Part shown: positions 1 through 8,482 of the stretch, piece by piece
Position numbering within the stretch: the stretch's first letter is position 1
Layout: each line of letters opens with the position of its first letter
From: Methylobacterium sp. 17Sr1-1
Lineage (GTDB): Bacteria > Pseudomonadota > Alphaproteobacteria > Rhizobiales > Beijerinckiaceae
DNA length: 64,000 nt
Assembly (NCBI RefSeq): GCF_003173775.1
Contig: NZ_CP029552.1
Location: 5,149,001 to 5,213,000, forward strand
Reading direction: 5' to 3'
Translations under genes and position numbers: made by a program
Notes under the pieces: model-generated
What the model saw: the letters and a program-made list of their open reading frames with translations, nothing else
What the model was told of the DNA's origin: nothing
The model's database searches: none

Positions 1-11
1 CATCCGCCTGA

Positions 12-278
12 ATGTCAGCCGATAAGGCGGCCGCTGCTCTGTTGCGGATCGCGACAGCCGATCTCGCCGATGCGCGCATTCTCGCGAACATGCGATCCCG
101 CAATGCACCATATCTCTGCTCACAAGCTGCGGAAAAGATCGTGAAGGCGGTTCTCACCGCCGAAGGCATTCACGCGAGCCGAACCGTCGCTCACAGGATC
201 GACTTGATGGTCGACCTGTTGCCCGACGCCAATGCGCTGCGCGACGTGGCTGACCGGTTCGGCATCGACCTCACCTGA
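12..278 (+). CDS. Short HEPN-domain protein
   Basis: The 88-residue product resembles the N-terminal part of HEPN proteins of the MNT-HEPN type: a helix with ADARIL, the QAAEKIVKAVL signature around residues 38-48, and a later TVAHRIDLMVDLL helix. HEPN proteins with nucleotidyltransferase partners usually act as toxin-antitoxin pairs or RNases. Family members are commonly about 120-130 residues, so this one looks cut short at its C-terminus by a TGA. The ATG directly follows a TGA at 9-11 that could close an upstream gene, and a nucleotidyltransferase would be the expected partner, but that lies outside the window. Domain assignment is fairly good; function is inference. Confidence 0.6.
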   Translation: MSADKAAAALLRIATADLADARILANMRSRNAPYLCSQAAEKIVKAVLTAEGIHASRTVAHRIDLMVDLLPDANALRDVADRFGIDLT

Positions 279-375
279 CGCCGTCGCCCCCGCTTGCAAC
301 CCGCCCCGGTTGCCCGCAATGATCCGCGCCCCGATCCCCGCGCATCCGGCGCGGCCCTGCCCGAGCGAGCCCGCG

Positions 376-1554
376 ATGCGCATCTACCAGCCCGGAAGCG
401 AGGCCGAGGCCGCCACCCTGATCGGTGAGGCGGCGGCGCGGCGCGAGCGGCTGCGGCTCGTCGGCGGCGGCACCCGGGCGGGGATCGGCCGGCCGGCGCA
501 GGACGAGGCGACGCTCTCGGCGGCGGGCCTCACCGGCATCACCCTCCACGAGCCGGCCGAGCTCGTCATCGCGGCTCTCGCCGGCACGCCGCTCGCCGAG
601 GTCGAGGCGCGGCTGGCCGAGGGCGGCCAGATGCTGCCCTTCGAGCCGATGGACCACCGCGCGCTGCTGGGCACCTCCGGCGCGCCGACGATCGGGGCGG
701 TGGCCGCCGGCAACATCTCGGGGCCGCGGCGGATCGCCGGGGGCGCCGCTCGCGACAGCCTGATCGGCGTGCGCTTCATCAACGGGCGCGGCGAGGCGGT
801 GAAGTCCGGCGGCCGGGTGATGAAGAACGTCACCGGGCTCGACCTCGTGAAGCTGATGGCCGGCTCCTGGGGAACGCTCGGCTTCCTCACCGAGGTCACC
901 TTCAAGGTGCTGCCGGTGCCCGAGCGCACCGCCACCCTGGTGCTGGCCGGCCTCGACGATGCCCGCGCCGTCGAGGCGATGAGCTTGTGCCTCGGCTCGC
1001 CGTTCGAGATCACCGGCGCCGCCCACCTGCCGGAAGGGATCGACGGCCCGGCGCGCACGCTCCTGCGCATCGAGGGCTTCTCGGCTTCGGTCGACTACCG
1101 CCTCGGCGAGCTGACGCGCCTGCTGCGCCGCGTCGGTAAGCCGGACGCGATCGAGGGAGAACCCGCTTCTGCCCTGTGGCGCGCGGTGCGCGACGTGCTG
1201 CCCTTCGCGGGCGGCGACGAGGCGGTCTGGCGCCTCTCGACCGCGCCGAACCGCGGCCCCGCCGTCGCGGCGGCCGTAGCGGCAGCCCGTCCGGCGCGCT
1301 GGTTCTACGACTGGGGCGGCGGCCTCGTCTGGCTCGCGACGCCGGCGACCGGGGATGCAGGCGCGCGCGACGTGCGGGCGGCCCTCGGCGGCGCCGGTCA
1401 CGCGACGCTGGTGCGCGCGCCCGATGCCGTGCGGGCGGCGGTGCCGGTCTTCGAGCCCCTGTCCGAGCCGCTGATGCGGATCACCGCCGGCCTCAAGGCC
1501 GCGCACGATCCCGCCGGCCTGTTCAACCCGGGGCGGATGTACGCCGGGATCTGA
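376..1554 (+). CDS. glcE: FAD-binding glycolate oxidase subunit GlcE-like
   Basis: The predicted protein has 392 residues. An N-terminal PCMH-type FAD-binding domain is visible: GGGTRAGIG near residues 30-38, then AAGNISGPRR, then GRVMKNVTGLDLVKLMAGSWGTLG around residues 140-165. The C-terminus ends in the family-typical FNPGRMYAGI. GlcE is the smaller flavin-binding subunit of glycolate oxidase (GlcDEF), which oxidises glycolate to glyoxylate at the membrane. Length agrees with the family. I chose the ATG at 376 because conserved sequence begins there; an in-frame start at 232 would overlap the HEPN gene. glcD and glcF are not adjacent, although GlcD and GlcE subunits are normally co-encoded. 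Confidence 0.85.
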   Translation: MRIYQPGSEAEAATLIGEAAARRERLRLVGGGTRAGIGRPAQDEATLSAAGLTGITLHEPAELVIAALAGTPLAEVEARLAEGGQMLPFEPMDHRALLGTSGAPTIGAVAAGNISGPRRIAGGAARDSLIGVRFINGRGEAVKSGGRVMKNVTGLDLVKLMAGSWGTLGFLTEVTFKVLPVPERTATLVLAGLDDARAVEAMSLCLGSPFEITGAAHLPEGIDGPARTLLRIEGFSASVDYRLGELTRLLRRVGKPDAIEGEPASALWRAVRDVLPFAGGDEAVWRLSTAPNRGPAVAAAVAAARPARWFYDWGGGLVWLATPATGDAGARDVRAALGGAGHATLVRAPDAVRAAVPVFEPLSEPLMRITAGLKAAHDPAGLFNPGRMYAGI

Positions 1555-1593
1555 GGATCCGGCATCGACCATCGAGGGAGCGGCCAGACGATC

Positions 1594-2019
1594 ATGAGCG
1601 TCATCTCGCATGTCTGCCTCGGCACCGCCGATCTCGCCCGCGCCGTTCCGTTCTACGCCGCCCTGTTCGAGGAGTTGGGCCTGAAGCTCCGCTTCCACGA
1701 GCCGGCGAACGGCTGGGCCGGCTGGATGCCGCGGGACGCCGACCGGCCCCTCGTGATCGTCGGTCGGCCGTGGAACGGCGAGGCCCCGAATCCGGGCAAC
1801 GGGCACATGACGGCGCTGACCGCCCGCTCGCGCGCGAGCGTCGACCGGTGCCACGCCCTGGCGCTGGCGGCGGGCGGCACCTGCGAGGGTCCGCCCGGGC
1901 TGCGGCCGCACTATCACTCGGCCTATTACGGCGCCTACTTCCGCGATCTCGACGGCAACAAGCTCTGCGTGGTGTGCCACCGGGCCGGAGGGGATGATGA
2001 GCGCGAAGGGGATGCGTGA
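1594..2019 (+). CDS. VOC-family (glyoxalase/dioxygenase fold) protein
   Basis: The 141-residue protein has the single vicinal-oxygen-chelate fold pattern. It begins ISHVCLGTADLARAVPFYAALFEELG, with a candidate metal-ligand His at residue 6, and ends with a DLDGNKLCVV strand typical of the last beta strand of the fold. Family members include glyoxalases, dioxygenases and antibiotic-binding proteins; the substrate cannot be read from sequence. It follows glcE by 39 nt on the same strand, so co-transcription is possible. The last dozen residues are polar and probably disordered. Confidence 0.8.
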   Translation: MSVISHVCLGTADLARAVPFYAALFEELGLKLRFHEPANGWAGWMPRDADRPLVIVGRPWNGEAPNPGNGHMTALTARSRASVDRCHALALAAGGTCEGPPGLRPHYHSAYYGAYFRDLDGNKLCVVCHRAGGDDEREGDA

Positions 2020-2100
2020 CGGCCCGGTCCGCTGCTACGGGGAACCGTGCGCGACCCCGGCGCGATGGACCCGATCCGATCCCATGCGTTCCTGCCCTCC

Positions 2101-3000
2101 ATGACGTTCCGCCTCGCCCATCTCACCGATCCGCATGTCGGGCCGCTGCCCCGCCCGCGCCTGCGTCAGCTGATGAGCAAGCGCGCCACCGGCTGGGTCA
2201 ACTGGAGCCGCGGCCGCAAGCTCACCCACGACATGGAGATCCTGGCCGCGCTGGTCTCCGACCTGCGTGCCGCCGCGCCCGACCACATCGCCTGCACGGG
2301 CGACCTCTGCAACATCGGCCTGCCGAGCGAGTGGGAGACCGCCCGCACCTTCATGGAGGCCTTGGGCGAGCCCGGCTTCGTCAGCTTCGTGCCCGGCAAC
2401 CACGACGCCTACGTGCGCGGCTCGCTCCGGGGCCTTCTCGACGCCGTCGGGCCCTGGACCCGGGACGATGCCGGACGCGACAAGACGTTTCCCTACCTGC
2501 GCCGGCGCGGACCGCTGGCCCTCGTCGGCCTGTCCTCGGCGATTCCGACCGCGCCCTTCGTGGCGAGCGGGCGCCTCGGCTCCGAGCAGATCCGGGCCGC
2601 CGAAAAGCTGCTGGCGGATCTCGCCGCCGAGCCGGAGCGGCCGTGCCGGGTGGTGATGATCCACCATCCCCCCCATGTCGGCGGCGCCAAGGCGGGGCGC
2701 AACCTCACCGACGCCCACGCCTTCGAGGCGATGATCGGCCGGGTCGGCGCCGACCTCGTGCTGCACGGCCACAACCATGTCGGCTCGGTCGCCTTCCTGA
2801 TGGCGCCCGGCGGGCGGCGCGTGCCGGTGATCGGCGCCCCCTCGGCCTCGGCCCGCGGCGGCGCGCTCAAGCACTGCGCCGGCTACCACCTCTACGAGAT
2901 CGAACGCACGGCCACCGGCTACGCCCTCACCGCCACCTTGCGCGGCCTCCTGCCCGAGGGGGGGCTGGGCGATCTCGGCACCCTGACCCTCAAGGCGTGA
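2101..3000 (+). CDS. Calcineurin-like metallophosphoesterase
   Basis: The 299-residue product has the full set of metallophosphoesterase motifs in order: LTDPHVG (Dx[H]) near residues 7-13, TGDLCN near 65, PGNHDAY near 98, a HHPPH block near 190 and HGHNHVG near 225. These residues bind two metal ions and cleave phosphodiester or phosphomonoester bonds. No signal peptide or membrane segment is visible, so it is probably cytoplasmic. Start ATG 2101 places the conserved FRLAHLTDPH strand at the N-terminus; an upstream GTG or ATG would add an unconserved tail. The natural substrate is unknown; cyclic nucleotide phosphodiesterases are the closest general class. Confidence 0.85.
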   Translation: MTFRLAHLTDPHVGPLPRPRLRQLMSKRATGWVNWSRGRKLTHDMEILAALVSDLRAAAPDHIACTGDLCNIGLPSEWETARTFMEALGEPGFVSFVPGNHDAYVRGSLRGLLDAVGPWTRDDAGRDKTFPYLRRRGPLALVGLSSAIPTAPFVASGRLGSEQIRAAEKLLADLAAEPERPCRVVMIHHPPHVGGAKAGRNLTDAHAFEAMIGRVGADLVLHGHNHVGSVAFLMAPGGRRVPVIGAPSASARGGALKHCAGYHLYEIERTATGYALTATLRGLLPEGGLGDLGTLTLKA

Positions 3001-3160
3001 TCCCTAAGGTCTAACCCGGCCGCAACATTTCAGGCGAGCGGACGTTCTCCCGCCGACGCGCCCCCGCTCTTCAGGGGACGCCGGTGTTGCGGCAGGGGAG
3101 GCGGCGCGGCCGCCCGCGGCGGGGCTTCGCGTCCCGGCCCCGAGGAGCGAGGTCACTCCG

Positions 3161-5437
3161 ATGGCGGACGAAGCAGGCGACGTCAGAGCGCAGGTCGCGA
3201 ACGCGCGGGCGGAGGATGTAGGCCGGGGCGTCGCCCGTGTCAGCGCAGCCTTGCTCCAGAGCCTCGGGCTTCAGGAGGGCCAGCCGATCGAGATCATCGG
3301 CAAGCGCCACACCACGGCGCTTGCCATCGCGCTCGGCCAGGAGGACGAGGGCCTGAGCATCATCAGGCTCGACGGCCTCCAGCGCGTCAATGCCGGCGTC
3401 GGCTCCGGCGACCACGTCGAGATCCGCAAGGCCGAGGTGCGTCCGGCGACCCGGGTGGTGCTGGCCCCGGCCCAGAAGAACCTGCGCCTGCAAGGCTCGG
3501 GCGAGGCCCTGCGCCGCACCTTCTACCGCCGGCCGCTGGTCTCAGGCGACGTGATCTCGACCTCGGTCCCCTCGCGCTTCAAGCGCGAGGACGTGCCCGA
3601 GGAACTGCGCCAGATGCTCAGCCTGCCGGCCTATGGCCTGCAGGAGATCCGCCTCGTCGTGGTCTCGACCCAGCCGGCCCGCGGCATCGTCCAGGTCACC
3701 GCCGAGACCGAGGTCGAGCTGCGCCCGCTCTACGAGGAGCCGAAGGAGGTGCGGCGCGCCGACGTCACCTACGACGACATCGGCGGCTTGGGCACCACCG
3801 TCGATCAGGTGCGGGAGATGGTGGAGCTGCCGCTGCGCCATCCCGAGCTCTTTCAGCGCCTCGGCATCGATCCCCCGAAGGGCGTGCTGCTCTACGGGCC
3901 CCCCGGCACCGGCAAGACGCTGCTCGCCCGCGCCGTGGCGAACGAGACCGAGGCGCAGTTCTTCCACATCGCCGGCCCGGAGATCATGGGCAGCCAGTAC
4001 GGCGAATCCGAGCAGCGCCTGCGCCAGATCTTTTCCGAGGCCCAGCGCAACGCGCCCGCCATCATCTTCATCGACGAGATCGATTCGATCGCCCCGAAGC
4101 GCGAGGAGGTCCGCGGCGAGGTCGAGCGGCGCATCGTGGCGCAATTGCTCACCCTGATGGACGGCCTCGAGCCGCGCCAGAATATCGTGGTGATCGGCGC
4201 CACCAACCGGCGCGACGCCATCGACGAGGCGCTTCGGCGCCCCGGCCGCTTCGACCGGGAGATCATCATCGGCGTGCCCGACGAGCCCGGCCGGCGCGAG
4301 GTCCTGACCATCCACACCCGCGGCATGCCGCTCGGCGACAACGTCGATCTCGACGAGATCGCGCGGACCACCTACGGTTTCGTCGGCGCCGACCTCTCGG
4401 CGCTCGCCCGCGAGGCGGCGATGGACGCCTTGCGCCGCGTCCTGCCGCAGATCAACCTCAAGGAGGGCATCCCGCACGAGATCCTGGAGCAGCTCCAGGT
4501 CTGCCGCGAGGATTTCTTGAACGCGTTGAAGCGGGTGCAGCCCTCGGCGCTCCGCGAGATCATGATCCAGGTCCCGAACGTCACCTGGGACGATGTCGGG
4601 GGCCTCGGCGACGTGCAGACCAAGCTGCGCGAGGGCGTCGAGCTGCCCTTGCGCAACCCGGAGGCGTTTCGCCGCATCGGCATCCGCCCGGCCAAGGGCT
4701 TCCTGCTGTTCGGACCGCCCGGCACCGGCAAGACCCTGCTCGCCAAGGCGGTGGCCCGGGAGGCGCAGGCGAACTTCGTCGCCACCAAGTCCTCGGACCT
4801 GCTCTCGAAATGGTACGGCGAATCCGAGCAGCAGGTCTCGCGCCTGTTCGCCCGCGCCCGCCAGGTCGCCCCGACGGTCATCTTCATCGACGAGATCGAT
4901 TCGCTCGCCCCGGTCCGCGGCGGCGGCCTCGGCGAGCCCGCGGTGACCGAGCGGGTGGTCAACACCATCCTCGCCGAGATGGACGGCCTGGAGGAGTTGC
5001 AGGGCGTGGTGGTGATGGCCGCCACCAACCGGCCGAACCTCGTCGATCCGGCCCTGCTGCGCCCCGGCCGCTTCGACGAGCTCGTCTACGTGCCGGTGCC
5101 GAGCATCGCCGGGCGCCGCCACATCCTGGGCATCCACACCCGCGCGATGCCGCTCGCCGACGACGTCGACCTCGACGGGCTCGCCGAGCGCACGACCCGC
5201 TTCACCGGCGCCGACCTCGAGGACCTGACCCGCCGGGCCGGCCTGATGGCGTTGCGCGAGAACCTGGCGAGCGAGCGGGTGACGCAGGCGCATTTCGACG
5301 CGGCGTTGCGCGAGACCCGCGCCTCGGTGACGCCCGAGATGGAGCAGGATTACGAGACGATGCTGCGCACCCTCAAGCAGGAGGGCCCGCAGCGCCAGCC
5401 GATCGGCTTCGTGCCGCTTCGGCAGGCGGCCGAATAG
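3161..5437 (+). CDS. CDC48/VCP-family double AAA+ ATPase
   Basis: The 758-residue protein has the complete CDC48 architecture: an N-terminal double-psi-barrel-like substrate domain (about residues 10-185), D1 with Walker A GPPGTGKT near 246-253 and IIFIDEID Walker B, and D2 with a second GPPGTGKT near 518-525 and VIFIDEID. Each AAA domain also keeps its arginine-finger region (RRPGRFDRE, LRPGRFDEL). CDC48 proteins unfold and extract substrate proteins. The length matches archaeal VAT/CDC48. It stands alone between a phosphoesterase and a transpeptidase, so context gives no hint of its clients. The start follows a GAGGAGCGAGG purine-rich stretch. Confidence 0.93.
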   Translation: MADEAGDVRAQVANARAEDVGRGVARVSAALLQSLGLQEGQPIEIIGKRHTTALAIALGQEDEGLSIIRLDGLQRVNAGVGSGDHVEIRKAEVRPATRVVLAPAQKNLRLQGSGEALRRTFYRRPLVSGDVISTSVPSRFKREDVPEELRQMLSLPAYGLQEIRLVVVSTQPARGIVQVTAETEVELRPLYEEPKEVRRADVTYDDIGGLGTTVDQVREMVELPLRHPELFQRLGIDPPKGVLLYGPPGTGKTLLARAVANETEAQFFHIAGPEIMGSQYGESEQRLRQIFSEAQRNAPAIIFIDEIDSIAPKREEVRGEVERRIVAQLLTLMDGLEPRQNIVVIGATNRRDAIDEALRRPGRFDREIIIGVPDEPGRREVLTIHTRGMPLGDNVDLDEIARTTYGFVGADLSALAREAAMDALRRVLPQINLKEGIPHEILEQLQVCREDFLNALKRVQPSALREIMIQVPNVTWDDVGGLGDVQTKLREGVELPLRNPEAFRRIGIRPAKGFLLFGPPGTGKTLLAKAVAREAQANFVATKSSDLLSKWYGESEQQVSRLFARARQVAPTVIFIDEIDSLAPVRGGGLGEPAVTERVVNTILAEMDGLEELQGVVVMAATNRPNLVDPALLRPGRFDELVYVPVPSIAGRRHILGIHTRAMPLADDVDLDGLAERTTRFTGADLEDLTRRAGLMALRENLASERVTQAHFDAALRETRASVTPEMEQDYETMLRTLKQEGPQRQPIGFVPLRQAAE

Positions 5438-5562
5438 GCGACAGTGTCATCGCGCGGCCTGTGGCGGATTAGCACCACGGGTCGGGCGGCGATTGTTTCC
5501 GCCCTGTTTTCGCCACAGCCCGGCGGCCAACCCGTTCGATGTTTTTCGAACGGGAGGGGACC

Positions 5563-6147
5563 ATGACCCGTCTGACCGCACCGCGGCGCCGCTTGAGGCC
5601 GATCCTGGCGGCGACAGCCCTGCTGAGCCTCGCGGCGCCGGCCCACGCCATCGGCCTGCTCGAGCGCGGGCCGATCGCCGACTTCCTGACGGTGTTTCGC
5701 CAGCAGGGCGTGCCGCGCCAGACCATCGGCTGGAACAGCCCCTACAAGCCCGGCACGGTGGTGATCTCGACCAGCCAGCGCCGGCTCTACTACATCCTGC
5801 CGAACCAGGAGGCCGTGCAGTACGGCGTCGGCGTCGGCCGCGAGGGCTTCTCCTGGGCCGGCACCAAGACCGTGACGATGAAGAAGGAATGGCCGTCCTG
5901 GCGCCCGCCGGAGCAGATGATCAAGCGCCGCCCCGACCTGCCGCGCTACATGGCCGGCGGCAACGACAACCCGCTCGGGGCGCGTGCGCTCTATCTCGGC
6001 TCCTCGCTCTACCGAATCCACGGCTCGAACGAGCCGGAGACGATCGGCGCGGCGGTGTCCTCGGGCTGCATCCGCATGACCAACCGGGACGTGATCGACC
6101 TGTACGATCGCGTGAAGGTGGGGACGAAGGTGGTGGTGTTGCCGTAG
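5563..6147 (+). CDS. L,D-transpeptidase (YkuD family), exported
   Basis: The predicted 194-residue protein starts with an Arg-rich n-region and hydrophobic core ending in APAHA (cleavage expected near residue 29). The mature part holds a YkuD domain: VVISTSQRRLYY, then YGVGVGREGFSW, and the catalytic segment HGSNEP followed by SSGCIRM with the nucleophilic Cys. These enzymes form 3-3 peptidoglycan cross-links or attach lipoproteins to peptidoglycan in the periplasm. GGGAGGGG sits just upstream of the chosen ATG. It is monocistronic as far as the sequence shows; a palindromic repeat begins about 27 nt after its stop. Confidence 0.9.
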   Translation: MTRLTAPRRRLRPILAATALLSLAAPAHAIGLLERGPIADFLTVFRQQGVPRQTIGWNSPYKPGTVVISTSQRRLYYILPNQEAVQYGVGVGREGFSWAGTKTVTMKKEWPSWRPPEQMIKRRPDLPRYMAGGNDNPLGARALYLGSSLYRIHGSNEPETIGAAVSSGCIRMTNRDVIDLYDRVKVGTKVVVLP

Positions 6148-6174
6148 GGTTCGTTCTTTCGGGTTTATCCGGAT

Positions 6175-6283
6175 GCGAAGCGGCTGTGTCGGCGTTGTGC
6201 TGATAGATGGAGCCGCTTCGCGGCACTTCTCGCGCTGGATCCCGGATCTCCTTCCGCTTACGCTGCAGTCGTCCGGGAAAGGG
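6175..6283. repeat. Truncated copy of a palindromic repeat (copy C)
   Basis: The inner hairpin stem GCGAAGCGGCT (6175-6185) pairs perfectly with AGCCGCTTCGC (6211-6221). The right arm then continues to GTCCGGGAAAGGG at 6283, closely matching the right arms of the copies at 6610-6780 and 57601-57773. The outer part of the left arm is missing. The element ends only 10 nt before the GIY-YIG start codon. Confidence 0.8.
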
Positions 6284-6293
6284 CGGTGCGCGC

Positions 6294-6557
6294 ATGGCGA
6301 AGGGCGGCTTCGTCTACATGCTGGCGAGCGGGCGCAACGGCACGCTCTATCTCGGATCGACGGCTGATCTGTGCCGTCGCATCTATGAGCATCAGCAGGC
6401 TCATACGCCCGGATTCACGACTCGCTATGGCGTACTAAACTTGGTCTGGCACGAGCAGTATGCACTCATCGTTGATGCCCGACATCGCGAATACGCGCTC
6501 AAGAATTGGCGCCGTGCGTGGAAAATCGCGCTGTTCGAAACGATGAACCCGGAATAG
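6294..6557 (+). CDS. Small GIY-YIG-type nuclease-like protein
   Basis: The 87-residue protein is almost entirely a minimal GIY-YIG domain: FVYMLAS at residues 5-11, TLYLGSTADLCRRIYEH near 16-32 and the RAWKIALFETMNPE end. This is the UvrC/YhbQ-like class of small stand-alone GIY-YIG proteins, which are divalent-metal-dependent nucleases; cellular roles are mostly unknown. Related proteins normally continue about ten residues after NPE, so the TAG here may trim the tail. ATG 6294 is chosen because the conserved strand begins immediately after it; the longer reading would translate the upstream repeat. The ORF is bracketed by two palindromic repeats, copy C 10 nt before and copy A about 50 nt after. 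Confidence 0.75.
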   Translation: MAKGGFVYMLASGRNGTLYLGSTADLCRRIYEHQQAHTPGFTTRYGVLNLVWHEQYALIVDARHREYALKNWRRAWKIALFETMNPE

Positions 6558-6609
6558 CGTGATTTGTCAGCCGACTTGAACAATTAAACAAAGTGCATTT
6601 CCGCCTCAC

Positions 6610-6780
6610 CCCTCTCCCGGACGACTGCAGCGAAGCGGAAGGAGATCCGGGACCCAGCAGAAGAAGTGCCGCGAAGCGGCTCTGTATGCTGCACCGTTGC
6701 AGACATAAAGACGCTTCGCGACTTTTTGCGCTGGATCCCGGATCTCCTTCCACTTCGTTTCAGTCGTCCGGGAAAGGGAG
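6610..6780. repeat. Palindromic repeat, full copy A
   Basis: A left arm of about 75 nt (from CCTCTCCCGGACGACTGCAG to CGAAGCGGCTCTG) and a right arm (from ACGCTTCGCG to GTCCGGGAAAGGG) are inverted copies of each other, separated by a loop of roughly 25 nt containing TGCACCGTTGCAGACA. The same arms and loop occur at 57601-57773. It lies between the convergent GIY-YIG and D-lactate dehydrogenase-like genes, where it could fold as a long transcript hairpin. Confidence 0.85.
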
Positions 6781-6836
6781 AGCCTTGTGACGAACGTCCG
6801 CTTACAAGCTCGATCTCATCGTGGAAAGAAGGCCGC

Positions 6837-8255
6837 CTACACCGCCACGACCTTCCCCGGGTTCATGATGTTGTCCGGATCGATCGCCCGCTTCAGTGTC
6901 CGCATCAGGTTCAGCGCCTCCGGCCCGTGCTCCAGCTCCATGAAGCGCATCTTCTTCTGGCCGATGCCGTGCTCGCCGGTGCAGGTGCCCTCCATGGCGA
7001 TGGCGCGGGCGACCAGGCGCTCGATGAAGCCGGTGACCCGGGCGATCTCGTCGGGATCGTCCATCATCACGAGCGGCGAGGTGTGGAAGTTGCCGTCGCC
7101 GACATGGCCCGCGATCGGCGCGGTGATGCCGCTCTCGACGATGTCGCGCTTGGTCTCGTCGACGCATTCGGCGAGCCGCGAGATCGGTACGCAGACGTCG
7201 GTGGCGATGACCCGCGCCCCCGGCCGCAAGCCGACCGCCGCCCAGTAGACGTCGTGGCGCGCCTGCCACAGCCGGGTGCGGTCCTCCGGCTTCGTCGCCC
7301 ACTCGTAGGGACCGCCCTCGAACTCCGCCGCGATCTCGCCGAAGCGCTCGGCCTGCTCGCGCACGCTGGCATCCGTGCCGTGGAACTCGACCAGCAGCAG
7401 CGGGGTCTCCGGCAGGGTCAGCTTCGAGTAAGCGTTGCAAGCCGCGACCTGGACCTCGTCGAGGAGCTCGATCCGCGCCACCGGCAGGCCGGACTGGATC
7501 GTCACGATGACCGCGTCGCAGGCCGCCTTGATGCTCGGGAACGGGCACACGCCGGCGGAGATCGCCTCCGGGATGCCGGCGAGCTTGAGGGTCAGCTCGG
7601 TGATGATGCCGAAGGTGCCCTCGGAGCCCACCAGCAGCCGGGTGAGGTCGTAGCCGGCGGAGGTCTTGCGCGCCCGCGGGCTGGTGCGGACGATGTCGCC
7701 GTTCGGCATCACGGCGGTGAGCGACAAGACATTGTCCTTCATCGTGCCGTAGCGCACCGCGTTGGTGCCCGAGGCCCGCGTCGCCGCCATGCCGCCCAGC
7801 GACGCGTCGGCGCCCGGATCGATCGGGAAGAACAGGCCCTGGTCGCGCAGGTGCTCGTTCACGGCTTTGCGGGTCACGCCGGGCTGGACCACGCAGTCGA
7901 GGTCCTCGGCATGGACCGCCAGCACCTTGTTCATCCCGTTCATGTCGATCGAGATGCCGCCGAACGGCGCGTTGACGTGGCCCTCGAGCGACGTGCCGGT
8001 GCCGAAGGCGACGACCGGCATCTTGTGGGCGGCGCAGACGCGCACCACCGCCTGCACGTCCTCGGTGCTCGTGGCGTAGACCACCGCGTCCGGCGGCTGG
8101 TTGGCCACCCAGGTCAGGGTGCTGGCATGCTGCTCGCGCACCGCCTGCGAGGTGACGACGCGGTTGCCGAAGAGCGAGGTCAGCTCGCGGATGACGGCAT
8201 CCACGGTCTCCGGGGACGGGCGCTCGCGGGTGGGAACAGGGCTTGGGGCGTTCAT
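6837..8255 (-). CDS. FAD-linked D-lactate dehydrogenase / GlcD-like oxidase
   Basis: The 472-residue flavoprotein belongs to the FAD_binding_4 / FAD-oxidase_C family. The PCMH FAD domain shows PVVAFGTGTSLEGH and GADASLGGMAATRASGTNAVRYG with GYDLTRLLVGSEGTFG. The C-terminal catalytic half shows HVGDGNFH and the signature GEHGIGQKK near the end, finishing IMNPGKVV. Such enzymes oxidise D-lactate or related 2-hydroxy acids and pass electrons to the respiratory chain; D-lactate dehydrogenase (cytochrome) is the best match, with GlcD as the alternative. Start MNAPSP at 8255 is preferred over an upstream in-frame ATG at 8396 because the extra residues look unconserved. It is divergent from the thioesterase gene. 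Confidence 0.88.
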   Translation of the reverse strand: MNAPSPVPTRERPSPETVDAVIRELTSLFGNRVVTSQAVREQHASTLTWVANQPPDAVVYATSTEDVQAVVRVCAAHKMPVVAFGTGTSLEGHVNAPFGGISIDMNGMNKVLAVHAEDLDCVVQPGVTRKAVNEHLRDQGLFFPIDPGADASLGGMAATRASGTNAVRYGTMKDNVLSLTAVMPNGDIVRTSPRARKTSAGYDLTRLLVGSEGTFGIITELTLKLAGIPEAISAGVCPFPSIKAACDAVIVTIQSGLPVARIELLDEVQVAACNAYSKLTLPETPLLLVEFHGTDASVREQAERFGEIAAEFEGGPYEWATKPEDRTRLWQARHDVYWAAVGLRPGARVIATDVCVPISRLAECVDETKRDIVESGITAPIAGHVGDGNFHTSPLVMMDDPDEIARVTGFIERLVARAIAMEGTCTGEHGIGQKKMRFMELEHGPEALNLMRTLKRAIDPDNIMNPGKVVAV

Positions 8256-8482
8256 GGCGGGTCTCCCGGACGGTGTGGCGACCGGGCGGACCGGCCTTTT
8301 GCCGGCCACTCTAGCAGCCGTGTCCCGGCCGGCATATCCGGGCGCCCGGTCACGGAGAAGTGCGCTCCGGGGCTGACACCTTGCCCCAAGGTGCAACGCA
8401 TCCGGGGATGCATCCCTCGCCCAAGCGTGGTACGTCCCTGGGCGCCCTTGTCATCCCGCTTGCGCTCACCGGGAGCCCCACA

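Noticed and set aside
271..1980. Long minus-strand open frame of 569 codons opposite glcE
   Set aside because: High GC makes long antisense frames common. The composition is Arg/Gly/Ala-rich with no family motifs, and the plus strand has clear conserved genes.
6207..6293. Longer N-terminus for the GIY-YIG protein
   Set aside because: These codons translate the palindromic repeat, whose similar translations also appear at unrelated repeat copies, so it is not coding.
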